A stretch of 64,000 bases of DNA from Heterohyrax brucei (GCA_028571685.1 CM053154.1:3891501-3955500); one strand, 5' to 3'; shown: positions 22,209 to 33,539, numbered from the stretch's first letter. A program made the numbers and translations. The notes: a model not told the origin generated them from the letters alone.

Positions 22209-24427
22209 TGCTGCTGTGTTTCCATTAACTTTCTTTACTTTGGCAGACATTTTCTTGTGTACCATTCAGTGCTGTTACTGATTATTCTTGTTTCCTGGTG
22301 TTATAGGGTTGCATTTCATACTCACATATGCCAGACAGTCTCTGTGTCACAGATGAGAAAAACTGCCAAACTATTTGACCCAAATCTTCAATGCAGTGGT
22401 GGCTGCTTTCTAAGTACACTGCAGGCTATTTTCATCTACTGTTAAAATGTTTTTCCTTTCAGTGGTTCTGTGTAGAACTCCCTATTCTTAAATTCTTTAA
22501 TTACAACAGCAGTGAATGGTCCAGCAATCGGATTTCCTTCAGTTTGGTTTCTTGTTGATAACAGAGTGTCACTTGGACAGTGATCATAGTTGGTGCTTAA
22601 GAAATCTCCCGCATGGTGACAGATACTAGTGCCATTATGTAGTGCTTTCAGCCTGGAAGAATAGGAGTTTGTGTCCTCAACTTGGGAATGAAGACACTGA
22701 GACTCCAAGAGATCAATCTGGTGCTGGAAGCCCCAGGACTAAGAGCGGCTGGGCTAAGGGTCACCTGGGGAGCTGTGGCCCCAGAGTCTGTGGGCTTTCC
22801 TTGAGGATCACTGCCTCTCTTTAGCTGTTTGGCCTTTGAGGGCACAGACAGTACCCCCGTCCAAATGGCAATGACTGTGTGCATTTGGTTTCAATGGCAT
22901 CCAAGCCAGGAGGAGGAACATGGGCCCCATAGCTTGTTCTGACAGGTAACCTCCTTGGGGCTGTGGACATCAGTGTTTATTCAGCTGGATCTTGGCTGGC
23001 TTGGAATCTGTCAGTGATGAGGTGTTATGCCTTCAAATCCATGCCTTACCTGCATGAATGATGTTACCCTTCAATGGTTAGAGTAATTTTCCAACAGCAG
23101 AGATGACTTTTTATTTTTTTAATGGATAGTGGCTCTTTCTCCCTGAAGCAGCTCAGCTGTGCAGTGAATGGGGGGGGGGACACTCTGGCTCCCCAGTGGG
23201 AAATCGCAATAGAGAGGGCTAGAATGGAGCCCAAGAATTCTGTACTTCCTCTATCAGAGAGGACAGCTCTGTTGTTACCAAGTGGCTCCCAGAAACCTTG
23301 GGAATGTGATATGTCCCCTCTTTCATCAGAGGCAAAATGTAGGGTCTGCGTGAGAGGACAGTTACAATTTCAGGTAGAAGGAATATCTTGGTGTGCCAAA
23401 GAGATGGAGTCACTTAGCTGTGGCTTCAGCGTCACCTTTATGGCAGTATTGAAGGTGCTCTGTCCACTGGCGAAGGCTAGTTGCTTTTCTAGAAAAGAGA
23501 TTACCATGCAAGGATGCTTTTACCACCTTTTAAGTACTGCCAGGGCCATTTGCCCTCCTTGCTAAGCCTGCTTTTAAGGAAGAATTATTTTTCTTGCCTT
23601 TTAAGAAAAGTATCTTTTCCAAGGTGGATTATCGTTTGTCTAGCTGAACCCTGAGTACTAATCCTTTAATGTAAAGAATGATTAGGATGAGTGGTGAGGA
23701 TAAAATGGGATTAAGAAACAAGGCTCATGACTTAATTATTAACAGTAAAACTATGAAGGAAATCAATAAGACCACGAGTATAATAATGGAGCCAAAAATA
23801 TTGACACAATTTCCGAGATAAATTTCCACATTCGGTTGGAAACTTTCCATGTCTACATGAGGTAGAAAAAAATACCTTCCTGATAGAAGTATCATAGATG
23901 GTTCCTGAAATTTATCTGCATGTTTCAGACCAGGAAATTCAGGTTTCTGAGTTTGTGGGAGAAGAGAATGTTCATGTTTACAGGTGAGAAAGTGAAGGGC
24001 GCTGCTTCAGGATGGGGCTGCACAGTCACGTCCATGGCTGTTCAAAGACTATTTCAATAACTCTTCCTTTCCAAGGGCCTTTTTGATGCCAGAAAGATTA
24101 GGCGTGACAGGGATGTTTTGAAGGAAGCTAGGATTTCAGGGGCAGGGTGGAGAGGTCATAGGCTGTTGTAGCCAAGAGACCTGGCCAAATCTTGGATTCT
24201 GGCCTCTTGGCTCTGGGAACTGGGTGCCAGCCCCTTGAGCTCTGCCCATACCAGGTTGTGCTGGAGAAAAGTGGAACAATGCCCACAGTGGAGGGTGGCT
24301 GAGAACATCAAATGGGACAGTAAGAGTAAAGAACTAGGTATATTGCTTGCCACATAATTGCAAATAACAGAAGTAAGCAGTGTCATCTTAAACAACAAGC
24401 ACATTCACTTTAGATGTTTCTCAGGAG
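22209..24427. other. unassigned sequence, 2.2 kb
   Basis: No clear repeat or exon. The 147-codon plus-strand frame at 23122-23565 has no recognisable motif. The 'tttacaggtgagaaagtgaa' stretch near 23978 is faintly MIR-like but too short to call. Confidence 0.35.
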
Positions 24428-25340
24428 CTATAGAATCTGTGCGAAGGCAGTAATGCGAACAAAACACAGGGATACTGTGGGGTTTAAAGTGAGGACCGGT
24501 GTGTATCAAGGCTGTATCCTTTCATCATACTTATTCAGTCTGTATGCTGAACACATGATCCCAGGAGATGGACCACATGAAGAATGTGGCTTCAGGACTG
24601 GAAGAAGACGCGTCCACAGCCAGCAGGATGCAGGTGACACCATCTTGCTTGCTGAAAGTGAAGAGGACCTGAAGTGCTCACTGGACAGACGGCAGACCGC
24701 AGCCTTCAGTACGCATTACACCTCAACATCAGGAAAGCAGAAATCCTCACAGCTGGACCCTAAGCAACATCATGACAAGCACAGGAAATATTGCAGTGGT
24801 CAAGGATTTCATTTTACTTGGATTCACAGTCAAGAAATCAGTCAACAGACTGCGCTGGCGAAAATGCCAGGATGCCACCTTGGAGCCTAAGGTAGCCCTG
24901 ACCTACGTGGTGGTGGCTTCAGTCATCTCTTACGGATGCTAAACCTGAACAGTGAATAAGGAAAACCAGTGAAGAACTGACACCTTTGAATGGTGGTTGC
25001 TGGTCAGGAATGCTAAATGCACCACGGACTACCAAAGGTACAGATCCATCTGGGAGGAAGTAAAGCCAGAGTTCTTAGAAACAAGGATGACAAGACTGCC
25101 TTTCACACACTACAGACCTGTTAGCAGGAGGGGCCAGGCCCTGGTGGGGGACTTCGTGTTTGTTAGAGCAGAAGGTCCATGAAGCAGAGGGAACCTTTGG
25201 TGACGTGGTGGCTGCGGTACTGGCTCCAGCCTGACAGTCGTGAGGACGGGCCAACCGGGCAGGATTGCCTTCTGTTTTATATGGGGTGCACGAGTTGGAA
25301 CAGGCATGACTGCACACCTGACGATGACGACAACATTGTT
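24428..25340 (+). mobile_element. RTE (BovB-like) LINE, 5'-truncated
   Basis: Plus-strand RTE from late RT to the 3' end. It encodes 'DTVGFKVRTGVYQGCILSSYLFSLYAEHMI' (RT GxxQGxxLSxxLF box). The catalytic box is altered: 'QDAGDTILLAESEEDL' where YADD is expected. The C-terminal region follows, and the end is 'ttggaacaggcatgactgcacacctgacgatgacgac', with the (ACGAC)-like terminus usual for RTE. All frames are broken. Confidence 0.85.
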
Positions 25341-25348
25341 ACCGTGAG

Positions 25349-25563
25349 GAGTCCCAGCCGCACAGTGCGTAAGCACATGGCTGTGAACTGCCGAGTCTGT
25401 GGTTCAGAACTGCCGAGTGAGGCCCCGTGAGAGAGGAGACCCCCCCCAATTGGCTCCGGTGAACCGACAGCCTAGGAACCCTCCCGGGGAAGTTCTACAC
25501 TGTCCGTAGAGTTGGTATGAGTTGGGACCAACTCTGTGGCGGTGGATTTGGGTTCGGGTTTAT
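25349..25563 (+). mobile_element. AfroSINE, long subtype
   Basis: Head 'gagtcccagccgcacagtgcgtaagc', long middle with 'gagagaggagacccccccc', then 'gggaagttctacactgtccg' and tail 'gttggtatgagttgggaccaact'. It follows the RTE 3' end by fewer than 10 bases. Confidence 0.8.
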
Positions 25564-25576
25564 AGTTAAGCCATAA

Positions 25577-25832
25577 AGGAGGCCCAGTGGGGCAGTGGTT
25601 AAGGTCTCAGCTGCTAACTGAAAGGTAGGTGGTTTAAAACCACGAGTGGTTCCACGGGAGAGAAGACTTGGTGACCTGCTCCATAACGAGGACAGCCTAG
25701 GAGCCCTATGGGGGAGTTCTACTCTGTCACACAGGCGTGCTGAGAGCTGGAATTCACTTGACGGCATATCACAGCAACAGCATGGTCTCCAAAAGTTGGA
25801 ATCAACTAGATGGTAACACGTGTTTTCTTTTT
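25577..25832 (+). mobile_element. AfroSINE, long subtype, plus extra tail fragment
   Basis: Head 'aggaggcccagtggggcagtggttaag', middle 'gagagaagacttggtgacctgctcc', and tail 'gagctggaattcacttgacgg' to 25766. A second copy of just the tail ('aaagttggaatcaactagatgg', 25790-25812) follows, so two 3' tails lie in tandem. Confidence 0.8.
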
Positions 25833-25909
25833 CTATAATAGTTACAAAAACAGAAGACATGTTTTGGCACTGGACCTTTAGCTAGGAGCCGGCTGGCTGG
25901 TGTTCTGCT

Positions 25910-26205
25910 ATTCTAAGTTGTCCCTGGGTCAGCTCTAACCTGGGGACTGTGTGTGTAACAGACCGAAGGGCTGCCTGGTCCTGGCCTGTCCTCATGATCA
26001 CTGCTGTGCTTGAGTCCACTGCTGGGGCTCTTGTGTCGGGCCATCACGGGGAGGGCTTCCCTCGTTTAGGACGGCCCTCTGCTCCAACCACGATGTCCTT
26101 TCCCAGGGATTGCCCTTTCCTAATGGCATGTTCGACGTAGCACACTGAAGTCTCCCTATCCTCACTTCTAAGGCACATCCTGGGTGTAATTCTTCCAAGC
26201 CTGAT
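25910..26205 (-). mobile_element. RTE 3'-end fragment
   Basis: Reverse RTE 3' end: 'gctgcctggtcctggcctgtcc', 'gcttgagtccactgctgggg', 'gatgtcctttcccagggattg', 'aatggcatgttcgacgtag'. About 0.3 kb; the 5' remainder was never copied or has been lost. Confidence 0.75.
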
Positions 26206-26244
26206 GTAGAGTTCTAGATCAGGCTATACTCCTCTAATTGTCTG

Positions 26245-26345
26245 CGAGGGCTCAGCCACCAGTCCCTAAATCTCATTTTCCTCACTTGTAAATTAGAGGG
26301 GTTTGGACTAGATCATTACTTTTATCGCTTTAACATAATACAGTT
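26245..26345 (+). mobile_element. MIR SINE relic
   Basis: 'tctcattttcctcacttgtaaattagaggggtttggactagatcatt' follows the MIR core and 3' half ('cctcatctgtaaaatg...ggactagatgat'). Ancient and diverged. Confidence 0.6.
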
Positions 26346-27085
26346 CAATGATTAAAAGAAAAAAACCCACACTTCACATAATAATAGCAACACTTGGCAT
26401 GTTTAGTGGAAATGAATGCAAAACCTTTTAAAAATGCTCACTGCTAGGAAAGGACGTGATAACTGAGTATGTTATAGATGGAAACAGGTCACACGGAGGA
26501 GGGATTATTGGTTATTTTTCACTTAACGAAAGAGAAATTTCCTCTTCTAAAATTTTTTCTCAGGATTCAGTGGTTAAATTGTTGCTGCTTCCCGTCTTGG
26601 GTAACAACAAGCCTTGCTCTTGAGAAGCAGATGGCACACGTTCATGTTCTCAAGCGTGTTTGTCCCTGGTGAATGCATGAATGACTCTGACCTTTGTCAC
26701 TCCTGACGTGGACTGGGCAGACCGTGTGAGTGAATGTGACCTCGGTTGTCCTTTACACCAACTGGGCAATCAGTTCTGTGGGAGGGCAGGAGGGTGAGAA
26801 GAGGTAAACAGAGCACTCAGGAGGTTAAGAGTTGGACCTGGAGATTCACAAAAGAAGTTCAAGTGAGGAGGAAACATGAACCAGCGGACTAGTCCCCTGG
26901 TGCCTATAAACATTCAAATGAAAGCAGCAAGAGACAAGCAGGTTGGCAGTATTTTCTCACTTGAACAGCACATGGGGGCTGGTAAAGCTGGGTGTTCTGG
27001 AGGGGTCTCCACTCCCATGCAGAGCATGAAATGAGTCTTCGTTCTGGAGAGTACTTTGTCAACAGGTAGTCAAGAATCCCAACAG
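26346..27085. other. unassigned sequence
   Basis: No repeat, RNA gene or exon recognised. Confidence 0.35.
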
Positions 27086-27219
27086 GAAACCAAACAACCC
27101 CGACTTGTAGTGAGACCCTATAGGAGCTAGTGGAACTGCCCCATTGGGTTTTCAGGGATTTGGAATGCAGCCCTTACAGTTGGTAGCTGAGCTCTGAACC
27201 ACTGTGTCCCCAGGGCTCC
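27086..27219 (-). mobile_element. AfroSINE, short subtype
   Basis: Tail 'aaaccaaacaaccccgacttgtagtgagaccctatagg', 'gccccattgggttttcaggg', and head 'gagctctgaaccactgtgtccccagggctcc'. Confidence 0.8.
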
Positions 27220-27701
27220 ATGACTATTTAAAGGAAATATCTGAGGACTAGTGGTTTTTGTGCAAGAATGGCCACGAGATGTTGGTAACAGTGAGACTAG
27301 AAACAGTAGAGACACAGTAGAGCACTAGGCCTCAGGCAGGTGGAGGGATGGGTGTGGGGGTGGTGAGGGCCCTTCCCAAGGCGGCAGCAGCAGCAGGGGC
27401 CAGAAGAAACTCCCTGCTCTAGGGCACTTCCTGCCGCTGGTGGGCAGGAGGGTCCAGGGTGGCGACTCAAGAAGGGACAGCTGGAAAGAAGTGGTGGGTT
27501 ACACAGTATCACAAAGACTGTATTAAGGGGTTAGGATTTGAACTTTTTGAGATTTGTCTGGAGTTTGGGGCAAGAAATGACAACATCACATTTGCATTCA
27601 CACTTGTCCTTCATTTGGACTGTAGACGAGAGTGTGAAAGGAGAGGACTGTAGTGATTCCCCAGAGCCAATGGGGACCTGGCTGGGCATCTGCTGGTGTT
27701 G
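27220..27701. other. unassigned sequence
   Basis: Includes a short GC-rich patch with CAG repeats (about 27383-27397). No repeat family or exon assigned. Confidence 0.35.
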
Positions 27702-27858
27702 TGGGTGGGCCAGTGGATTCCAACTCATAGTGACACTTCAGGACACACTACAGCTGCCCCACGGGGTTTCCAAGGTTGTAAATCTCCATGGGAGCAGGTG
27801 GCAAGGTTTTTTCTGTGAGGGGTCACTGGTAGGTTTAAACTGCTGCCCCAGGAAGTCC
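27702..27858 (-). mobile_element. AfroSINE
   Basis: Tail 'ccagtggattccaactcatagtgacac', 'tgccccacggggtttccaaggttgtaaatctccatgggagcagg', 'aggtttaaactgctgcccc'. The inverted tRNA head is mostly missing on the right. Confidence 0.75.
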
Positions 27859-28243
27859 TAACATTACCTCCAAGACAGTTAGACATTTGGACATTGTGCA
27901 TTAGAGCCCGTGGGTGCTGAACTGGCCCTCATGGATGGAAATGTCTAGCTCAGTGGGGGCGTCCCATCACACGTATGTCCACAGGATGTTGGCTACTTTG
28001 GAATGTTGTGGAAATCCTGGCCACACGAGGAGCTGTTGCGGGGAACTGGGATTGTATGGTTTGAAAGAGGAGATGTGATAGCTGTTCTCAGAACCTGAGG
28101 TTGCCTGGGTTCTGACGTTGTCCACTGTGGTGGGGTCTCAGAGATGGGCTTTCTGTGTTCTGCCAGAACAAGCTGCCTATGGTAGGTGTTTGCCACCTTC
28201 GTCCACTTTGTCAGCCGTTTGACCTGCTTTACCTTCTTAATCA
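27859..28243. other. unassigned sequence
   Basis: Between two SINEs. No feature seen. Confidence 0.35.
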
Positions 28244-28410
28244 AGAGCTCTGATTGCGTGGTGGTTAAGAGCTAAACTGGTAACCCAAAGGGCAGCAGTT
28301 CGAATTCCCCAGGCACTCTTTGGAAACCCTGTGGGGCAGTTCCACTCTGTCTGCAGGGTCACCGGCAGTTGGCATAACCCTGATGGTAGCGGGTTTGGTT
28401 TTGGTTTTCT
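28244..28410 (+). mobile_element. AfroSINE, short subtype, well preserved
   Basis: Head 'tctgattgcgtggtggttaagagc' (A box) and 'cagcagttcgaattcccc' (B box; 10 of 11 to GGTTCRANNCC). Then 'tttggaaaccctgtggggcag', and tail to 'gtttggttttggttttc'. It is one of the clearest pol III promoter layouts in the window. Confidence 0.88.
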
Positions 28411-28537
28411 CTTAATTTGATCACTGGTGTCGTCACTAGTAAAAATTCCTGCGGAATCTGCTAAGCCCCGCATTCTCAGGACAACCCTCCATGACTTTTT
28501 TAACTTGTGAAGTCAAATATAGGGTGACAAAAAGGTC

Positions 28538-28746
28538 CATGGTTGGCACCCATGGCTTGGTCTCAGCTACTAATGGGAAGATTGGCTGTTTGAACTTGTA
28601 TGGCAGTCCTGTGAAGAAAGGCCTGGCAGTCTGATTCTGTAGAGATCACAGCTGAGAGAATCTTACGGGGCAGTTCTACCCTGACACACATGGGATCACC
28701 CTAAGTCAGAACTGGCTTGATGGCAAGGGGTTGGCTTTTATTTTGG
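28538..28746 (+). mobile_element. AfroSINE, long subtype
   Basis: Head 'gttggcacccatggcttggtctcagc', middle 'gtgaagaaaggcctggcagtctgattctg', then 'ggggcagttctaccctgacacac' and tail 'aagtcagaactggcttgatggc'. Confidence 0.8.
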
Positions 28747-29469
28747 GGGGTTCCGTGCTTTGGGACTTCACAGAGAATCCAGTACACTGAAAGATAGCAT
28801 GCTGCCTGAAATTAGGGCGTGCCTTCACACCAGCTGTCTCATGGAGTTGCTGTCTCAAGGAGCACAAATCAGGCAGGCAGATGTGCTGTATGGCCACCAG
28901 CCTGCCAGCTGTCACATGGTTGCTGGGATGTATCTTTGCCATTCTTTCCAGAGGAGATAGTTTGAGCTGTAAGAGTGGCATCCAAAGTCCAGGGGGCAGA
29001 ACTTGAAGACTCTAATGATAAGAGTGTTGTTTCACAGCTGTGCATGGTTCCAGAAATCTTCCGATAGCTGGTGGCTTAGAACCAGTAGCTACAGATGTGT
29101 AGATTGGCATTGAAGCCCGGTCCCTGGTATGGGTACAGCTGGAGTGTCTCCACTGCTCGTGGCTGGGGGAGTAGACTAGCGTACACATTCCCCAGCAAGC
29201 ATCTGGGTGATGTAACACACCTTCCATTTCAGCCGGCACTTTGTTGGCAAAGGGGCCGCCGAAGCCCCGTTTCCTGAGGACCTGAGCCGGTGATCTCTTT
29301 CTTTGCCTCCTCCTGATGCTGCAGGGTATGCCGTCGAGTTGGGGGTCCCAGGTACCTGCTGGTGGAGGAAACAGCAGGAAAGGAATACAGATGGATTGCG
29401 TAAAGGCATGCGGAGATAGTTTTCAACTTTTTTTCTTTCCTTTTTTTTTTTTTTTGCTGCTCCAGTTTC
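28747..29469. other. unassigned sequence with T-run
   Basis: No repeat family assigned. A T run occupies about 29439-29454. A short 'atgccgtcgagttgg' near 29329 resembles the SINE/RTE tail but is too short to call. Confidence 0.35.
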
Positions 29470-30070
29470 CTCTTTGCTGTTGCATTAATTAGGAATTTAG
29501 GTAAATGACATAAGTGCCCCAATTTTTTATATCTGCCAGGAGAACAATTAGGCCATTAGAAGTGACAAATGGTCCGGACTTGTGTTGCCTGTTGAAAATT
29601 TTCAAGCTACATTATTTCTGACAAGGAAAAAACAAATACTAGTTGTTGGCCAATTTTTACCATAAGCAATGTCAGCTTCAGCAGCTGCAGCCTCGCCCTG
29701 GCGTTCTCTCCGTTGTCACGCCTCATTACAGTGTGCTGGCTCTCCAGAGGTCCCGTCCCTTTAGGTAAACGGTTATTTACATGCACTGCGACAGTCTTCT
29801 TTGGTGACAGTTTCTAATTGTTCAGGCAACCAAGGGTGATGTATTAAATACTCGGCGAAAGGCTTCACCTGTGAAACAAATTACCTGAAATTAGCCACCC
29901 TCTCCAAAGAAAGGCAGAATTTCGAGATGGACAAACGAGGCCCTTCGCAGGGACATATGGCAAGTGTTTCCAACACGTCCCCACTGAAGCCGGCTCCGGA
30001 GAACAATCCTTCATGATGGAGTGGAAGACTTCCTGGCTCACCGGGGTCTTTTCTCTGCCAGCGCTTGCCT
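29470..30070. promoter_or_regulatory. candidate conserved non-coding element
   Basis: Repeat-free, with dense TAAT/ATTA cores ('ttgcattaattaggaattt', 29480-29498; 'acaattaggccattag'), a Fox-like 'gtaaacggttatttacatg' (29765-29783) and no open-frame bias. This texture is common in developmental enhancers. Conservation must be tested; this is an inference. Confidence 0.4.
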
Positions 30071-30274
30071 GCACAGCCCTCAGAAGGGATCTTTCTAGAG
30101 CTGACTGCGTGTGGGTCCCTCAGCGTCTGCGGCTTCACTGACTCCAGAGCTTTTTGTTTTTGGAGCTTAACTCTTTCTGGGGTGTGTGCTGGTCCTGGGC
30201 TCTCCCTGCAAAATATTCAGCCTTTGTTGCCGCTTATATGTGGTTTCTGGCAACAGGCATGGTCACTGAGTATG

Positions 30275-30600
30275 TGCTGTTGCTACTGCTGTCAGCTGTC
30301 ATTGACTCGTGGTGACACCGCCCCCCACAGTGACCCCAAATCCTGCCCGTTCCTGCACCATCTCTTGACTGGTTGTGGGTCAGACTTGTGGTTCATTGAA
30401 TTTCCAAGGATTGATGTTCAGAAGAAGATCAACAGGACTTCCTTGGTCTGGAAGCACTGCCGAAACCTGGTCAGCATCACCGCAACAGGCACACCTCCAG
30501 TACCGGACGGCTGTGGCTGTGCATGACGGGTGCTGGCTGGGAATGGAACCTCAGTCTCCTGTCCAGACAGTGAGATGTCTACCCCTGAGCCACTAGCACC
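30275..30600 (-). mobile_element. tRNA-Gly-headed SINE, complete copy
   Basis: The most complete copy of the second SINE type. The left part is the RTE-like tail ('ctgtcagctgtcattgactcg', 'gttcctgcaccatctc'). The body has 'gttgtgggtcagacttgtgg' and 'cacctccagtaccgg...gtggctgtgcatgacgg'. The right 72 bases (30529-30600), read on the minus strand, fold like a tRNA: 'GGTGCTAGTGGCTCAGGGG' (A-box region) and 'GGTTCCATTCC' (B box), resembling tRNA-Gly. The other copies are partial (11488-11672, 37923-38218). The orientation means transcription would start near 30600 and run left. Confidence 0.75.
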
Positions 30601-31319
30601 TCGTGCTATCTCTGGTAGAGAAGTGTTCTTAGGGAGTTGATTCTCACCATGTGTTAAGGGACAAGGATGGGGCACTTCAGATCATCCATAGTGTACCTGT
30701 CTAAATTACGTCTAGAGGTAAATAGAACTCATCAAAAGTTGGTGCTGTCCTTCTTCATATGGACTTCGGTATTTCTGCAAGGAAAGGAGGAGCAGACAAG
30801 GCATAGTTGGAACCTGAGTAGAGCCCAGAAGCACTGACTTTGAGTCTACATGAACATATGGGAGACCAGAACAGATTCTGTTTTTGTAGCAGAGCTTGAA
30901 ATGCTGCCCAAATGAAGCTCTAAGATAAACTTCCCACGAAGAAACTGCTCAAGGGAGACACAATGAGGGAGACTTCAGTGGCACCCAGGTAGCAGGAGAC
31001 CTGGATAAAGGATGACAAGGTAATTCAGTGAGGCAATGCAACCCACCCCACCTCAGGAACTATCCCAGTCTACTGCTGTTGATTACAGTTTCGTAACAGT
31101 GATGGTCAGCTGAGTACAGAGCTGATTCCCTTAATGGCAGGTGCCACTGTGTTAACTCATTGCCCTATACCTTGTGTGGGCTGTCCTCCCACCTCCAGCC
31201 TTGTATGCACCAGTCATATTCCAGAAGGGAGTCGGGGATGAAGACTTAATGCCTCCTTTCAGATTCGCTCACACATTAGCAGTTTTGGAGAGTATGCTGG
31301 TTCCAAGGCAATCAAGATG
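30601..31319. other. unassigned sequence
   Basis: No clear repeat family or exon. Confidence 0.35.
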
Positions 31320-31850
31320 ACAGATGAGATTTTTTTAAAAGAAAAACTACATATGTTTACATAATTATGTATGTTTATGTAATTTTTAAAGACATTTCCT
31401 CTGTGTATGTGTAAACACACATCGCATACATATGTATATGTGTTTATGTCTCTGTGTGTGTATATGTCTATATAGAAACTGTAATATAGTAGTACACTAG
31501 GAGAACTTAACCAACAAAGCACAAGAGAGGTGATAAAAGACAGGAAAGCAAAACAAAGTAGTGTAATGTAGCAGCAGCCAAAAGACCAAATAAATCTATT
31601 ATCACAATAAATGAGAGTGGAATAAATAGCTGTACTAAAAGGCAAAGATTTCAGGCTTATGTTAAAAGGCAAATTTTACCTATATATAAAATTGGATGGT
31701 AGGTAAAGATATACCAGGCTAGTACATACCAAAATAAATTAGGTGTAGCACTAAAATAAAAACCACATTCAATGAAATAAGGGTAAATGTTTTGTACTGA
31801 TACTAAAAACAACCAACAATGAGTTTCATATAAGGTTGATGACATGTTAC
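31320..31850 (+). mobile_element. possible old L1 ORF2 fragment
   Basis: A-rich plus strand. 'aaataaatctattatcacaataaatgagagtgga...actaaaaggcaaagatttcagg' parallels the L1 endonuclease region. A TG/TA microsatellite (31398-31476) lies inside. Strongly diverged. Confidence 0.35.
31398..31476. repeat. TG/TA-rich microsatellite
   Basis: Interrupted alternation of TGTG, CACA and TATA dinucleotides ('gtatatgtgtttatgtctctgtgtgtgtat'). Confidence 0.6.
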
Positions 31851-31992
31851 AGTTTCTGTCTCCCATCTGGTCAGGCTCAGGGTCACTGTTCCTTAACTGA
31901 AGGCCAGGCTCCAGCCTTCCCATGGAGGGACTGCAAACAGGGTGGTCAAGAGTAGGTTTTCTGACCCTTGATCCTTTGCCACCAAACAGGAG

Positions 31993-32150
31993 AACAAACA
32001 CTTTGCCGTTGAGTAGATTCTGACTTGTAGCAGCCCTGCAGGACAGAGTACAGTTCCTCTGTAGGGTCTGCAAGGAGCAGCTGGTGGGCTGAGACTGCTG
32101 ACTTGTTGGTTAGCAGTCAAATACTTAAACCACTGTGCCACCAGGCCGCC
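31993..32150 (-). mobile_element. AfroSINE, short subtype
   Basis: Tail 'acaaacactttgccgttgag', 'acttgtagcagccctgcaggacagagtac', then 'ggtctgcaaggagcagctggtgggctgag' and head 'acttaaaccactgtgccaccagg'. Confidence 0.87.
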
Positions 32151-33242
32151 TCTGCACACCAGGTGATGTAAAAAGCTCAGAGCTGATGAGAGGGGTGGGG
32201 ATGAGAAGGTGTCTTCCCTTGGAGAGGGCTGTTGGTCCTGTGCATCTCATTACTACTGTTTGTAGAGGAGAGGGTGCTTTCTCCCACTACAGTCCCCTTG
32301 AGAAGCACCTCACATAGAGCAGCTGAGAACTTTGTGTGTGACCCTCAGCTTGGGGGCTTATAGACTGGCTGAAGACTATCGCCTCAGCATGACAAAGAGT
32401 TAAACTAGTGAAACAGGAGGTAGATTGCAGCCCTTGTAGATGGACCTATGGTGCTTTGTCCTAAAGGGCCACAGTCATGGGACAGGTCAGTGCAATCCCA
32501 TCCTGGGCCATTCCTGAGTTCTGCCCAAGAGGGGTCCCTGTAGATATTGCTTCCTGGTATGAAGGGTTTCCACCAAAGACAAGGGAGATACAGATAGAAA
32601 GAGAAGGTACGGAGTGGGGAAAGGGAGGAAAAGGAAGGGGTAAAAAAAAGAGACACAGGGACATGGTGGTGTCCTCCCCTTTTCTTTTGCCCCTCTGCCC
32701 TGGGGACCAGGGCTGAGGGGTGCTAACAGCAGAGAGACCAGCTTGACTCCAGTTCTGCTTGTGCAGGCACAGATGCACAAGCAGAGGGGCAGGCTTTGAC
32801 ATTCAGTGATGCTGAGAGGGATAAAATATGACACTGGACAGACAAGGCTATGAAATGAGACTATTGCAACCAGAAGTGACCAGGGGATTTGATATTACTG
32901 ATGAATGTCTGGAAATGTCAGAGGACTTGCTCTAGATTTATTGTGGGGAATGTGTAAGACGTGGCCCTTTTGAGCAATTGGAGGGCATGGAGAGAATATA
33001 AAGTTCACTTTTGATTTCACCTGAGGTGACTGTTTCATTCAGTTCAATGGACATAAGATATATAGAATACTAGAAAGTATCAGATGCCAGTTGGCCAAAT
33101 GTTAAAATATAGAAATCTAAAATGTGTTAAATATTCAAGAATAGCCAAGCCAAGTGCCGTCGAGTATAACTAAACTATAATTTTAACTTATTTTTAACCA
33201 ATTAAAAATACTGTGTAGGGGATTTCAATACTAAAATTAAAA
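32151..33242. other. unassigned sequence
   Basis: No repeat family or exon recognised. A small 'ccaagccaagtgccgtcgag' (about 33146-33165) looks like a detached SINE/RTE tail. Confidence 0.35.
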
Positions 33243-33354
33243 TCTACCTACCTACCTACCTACCCACCCACCTACCTACATACCCACCCACCTACCTACC
33301 TACCCACCCACCTACCTACCTACCCACCCACCCACCCACCTACCCACCCACCCA
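33243..33354. repeat. tetranucleotide microsatellite (CCTA/CCCA)n
   Basis: About 28 units of ctac/ctacc and ccca in alternating blocks (cctacctaccta, then cccacccac). It stops exactly where the tail of a minus-strand SINE begins, which suggests growth from the SINE 3' end. Confidence 0.9.
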
Positions 33355-33468
33355 TGACTGTCGAGTCAAGTGTGATAGAATAGAGCTACCTCCTAGGGTT
33401 TCCAAGGAGTCACTGCTTACTTTTGGGTTGGCAGCCAAACTCTTAACCACTTTACGACCAGGGCTCCA
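33355..33468 (-). mobile_element. AfroSINE, short
   Basis: Tail 'tgactgtcgagtcaagtgtgatagaatagagc', 'ctagggtttccaaggagtc', then 'gggttggcagccaaactcttaaccactttacgaccagggctcc'. Confidence 0.83.
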
Positions 33469-33539
33469 AAATTAATATACATATATATTAATAACATATG
33501 TAATGTATGTGGAACTTTGTGCTCCATAGAGACTATACA

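Noticed and set aside
23122..23565. 147-codon plus-strand open frame
   Set aside because: No motif, odd composition (runs such as GGGG), no splice or promoter context. Likely chance.
30065..30526. 153-codon plus-strand frame
   Set aside because: Its right part is antisense to the tRNA-Gly-headed SINE and the left part is unsupported.
30529..30600. Possible functional tRNA-Gly gene
   Set aside because: Tail, body and multiple copies show it is a SINE head. The B box has a mismatch and stems are degenerate.
33243..33354. Possible minisatellite or CRISPR-like array
   Set aside because: The unit is 4 bp without spacers, so it is a plain microsatellite.
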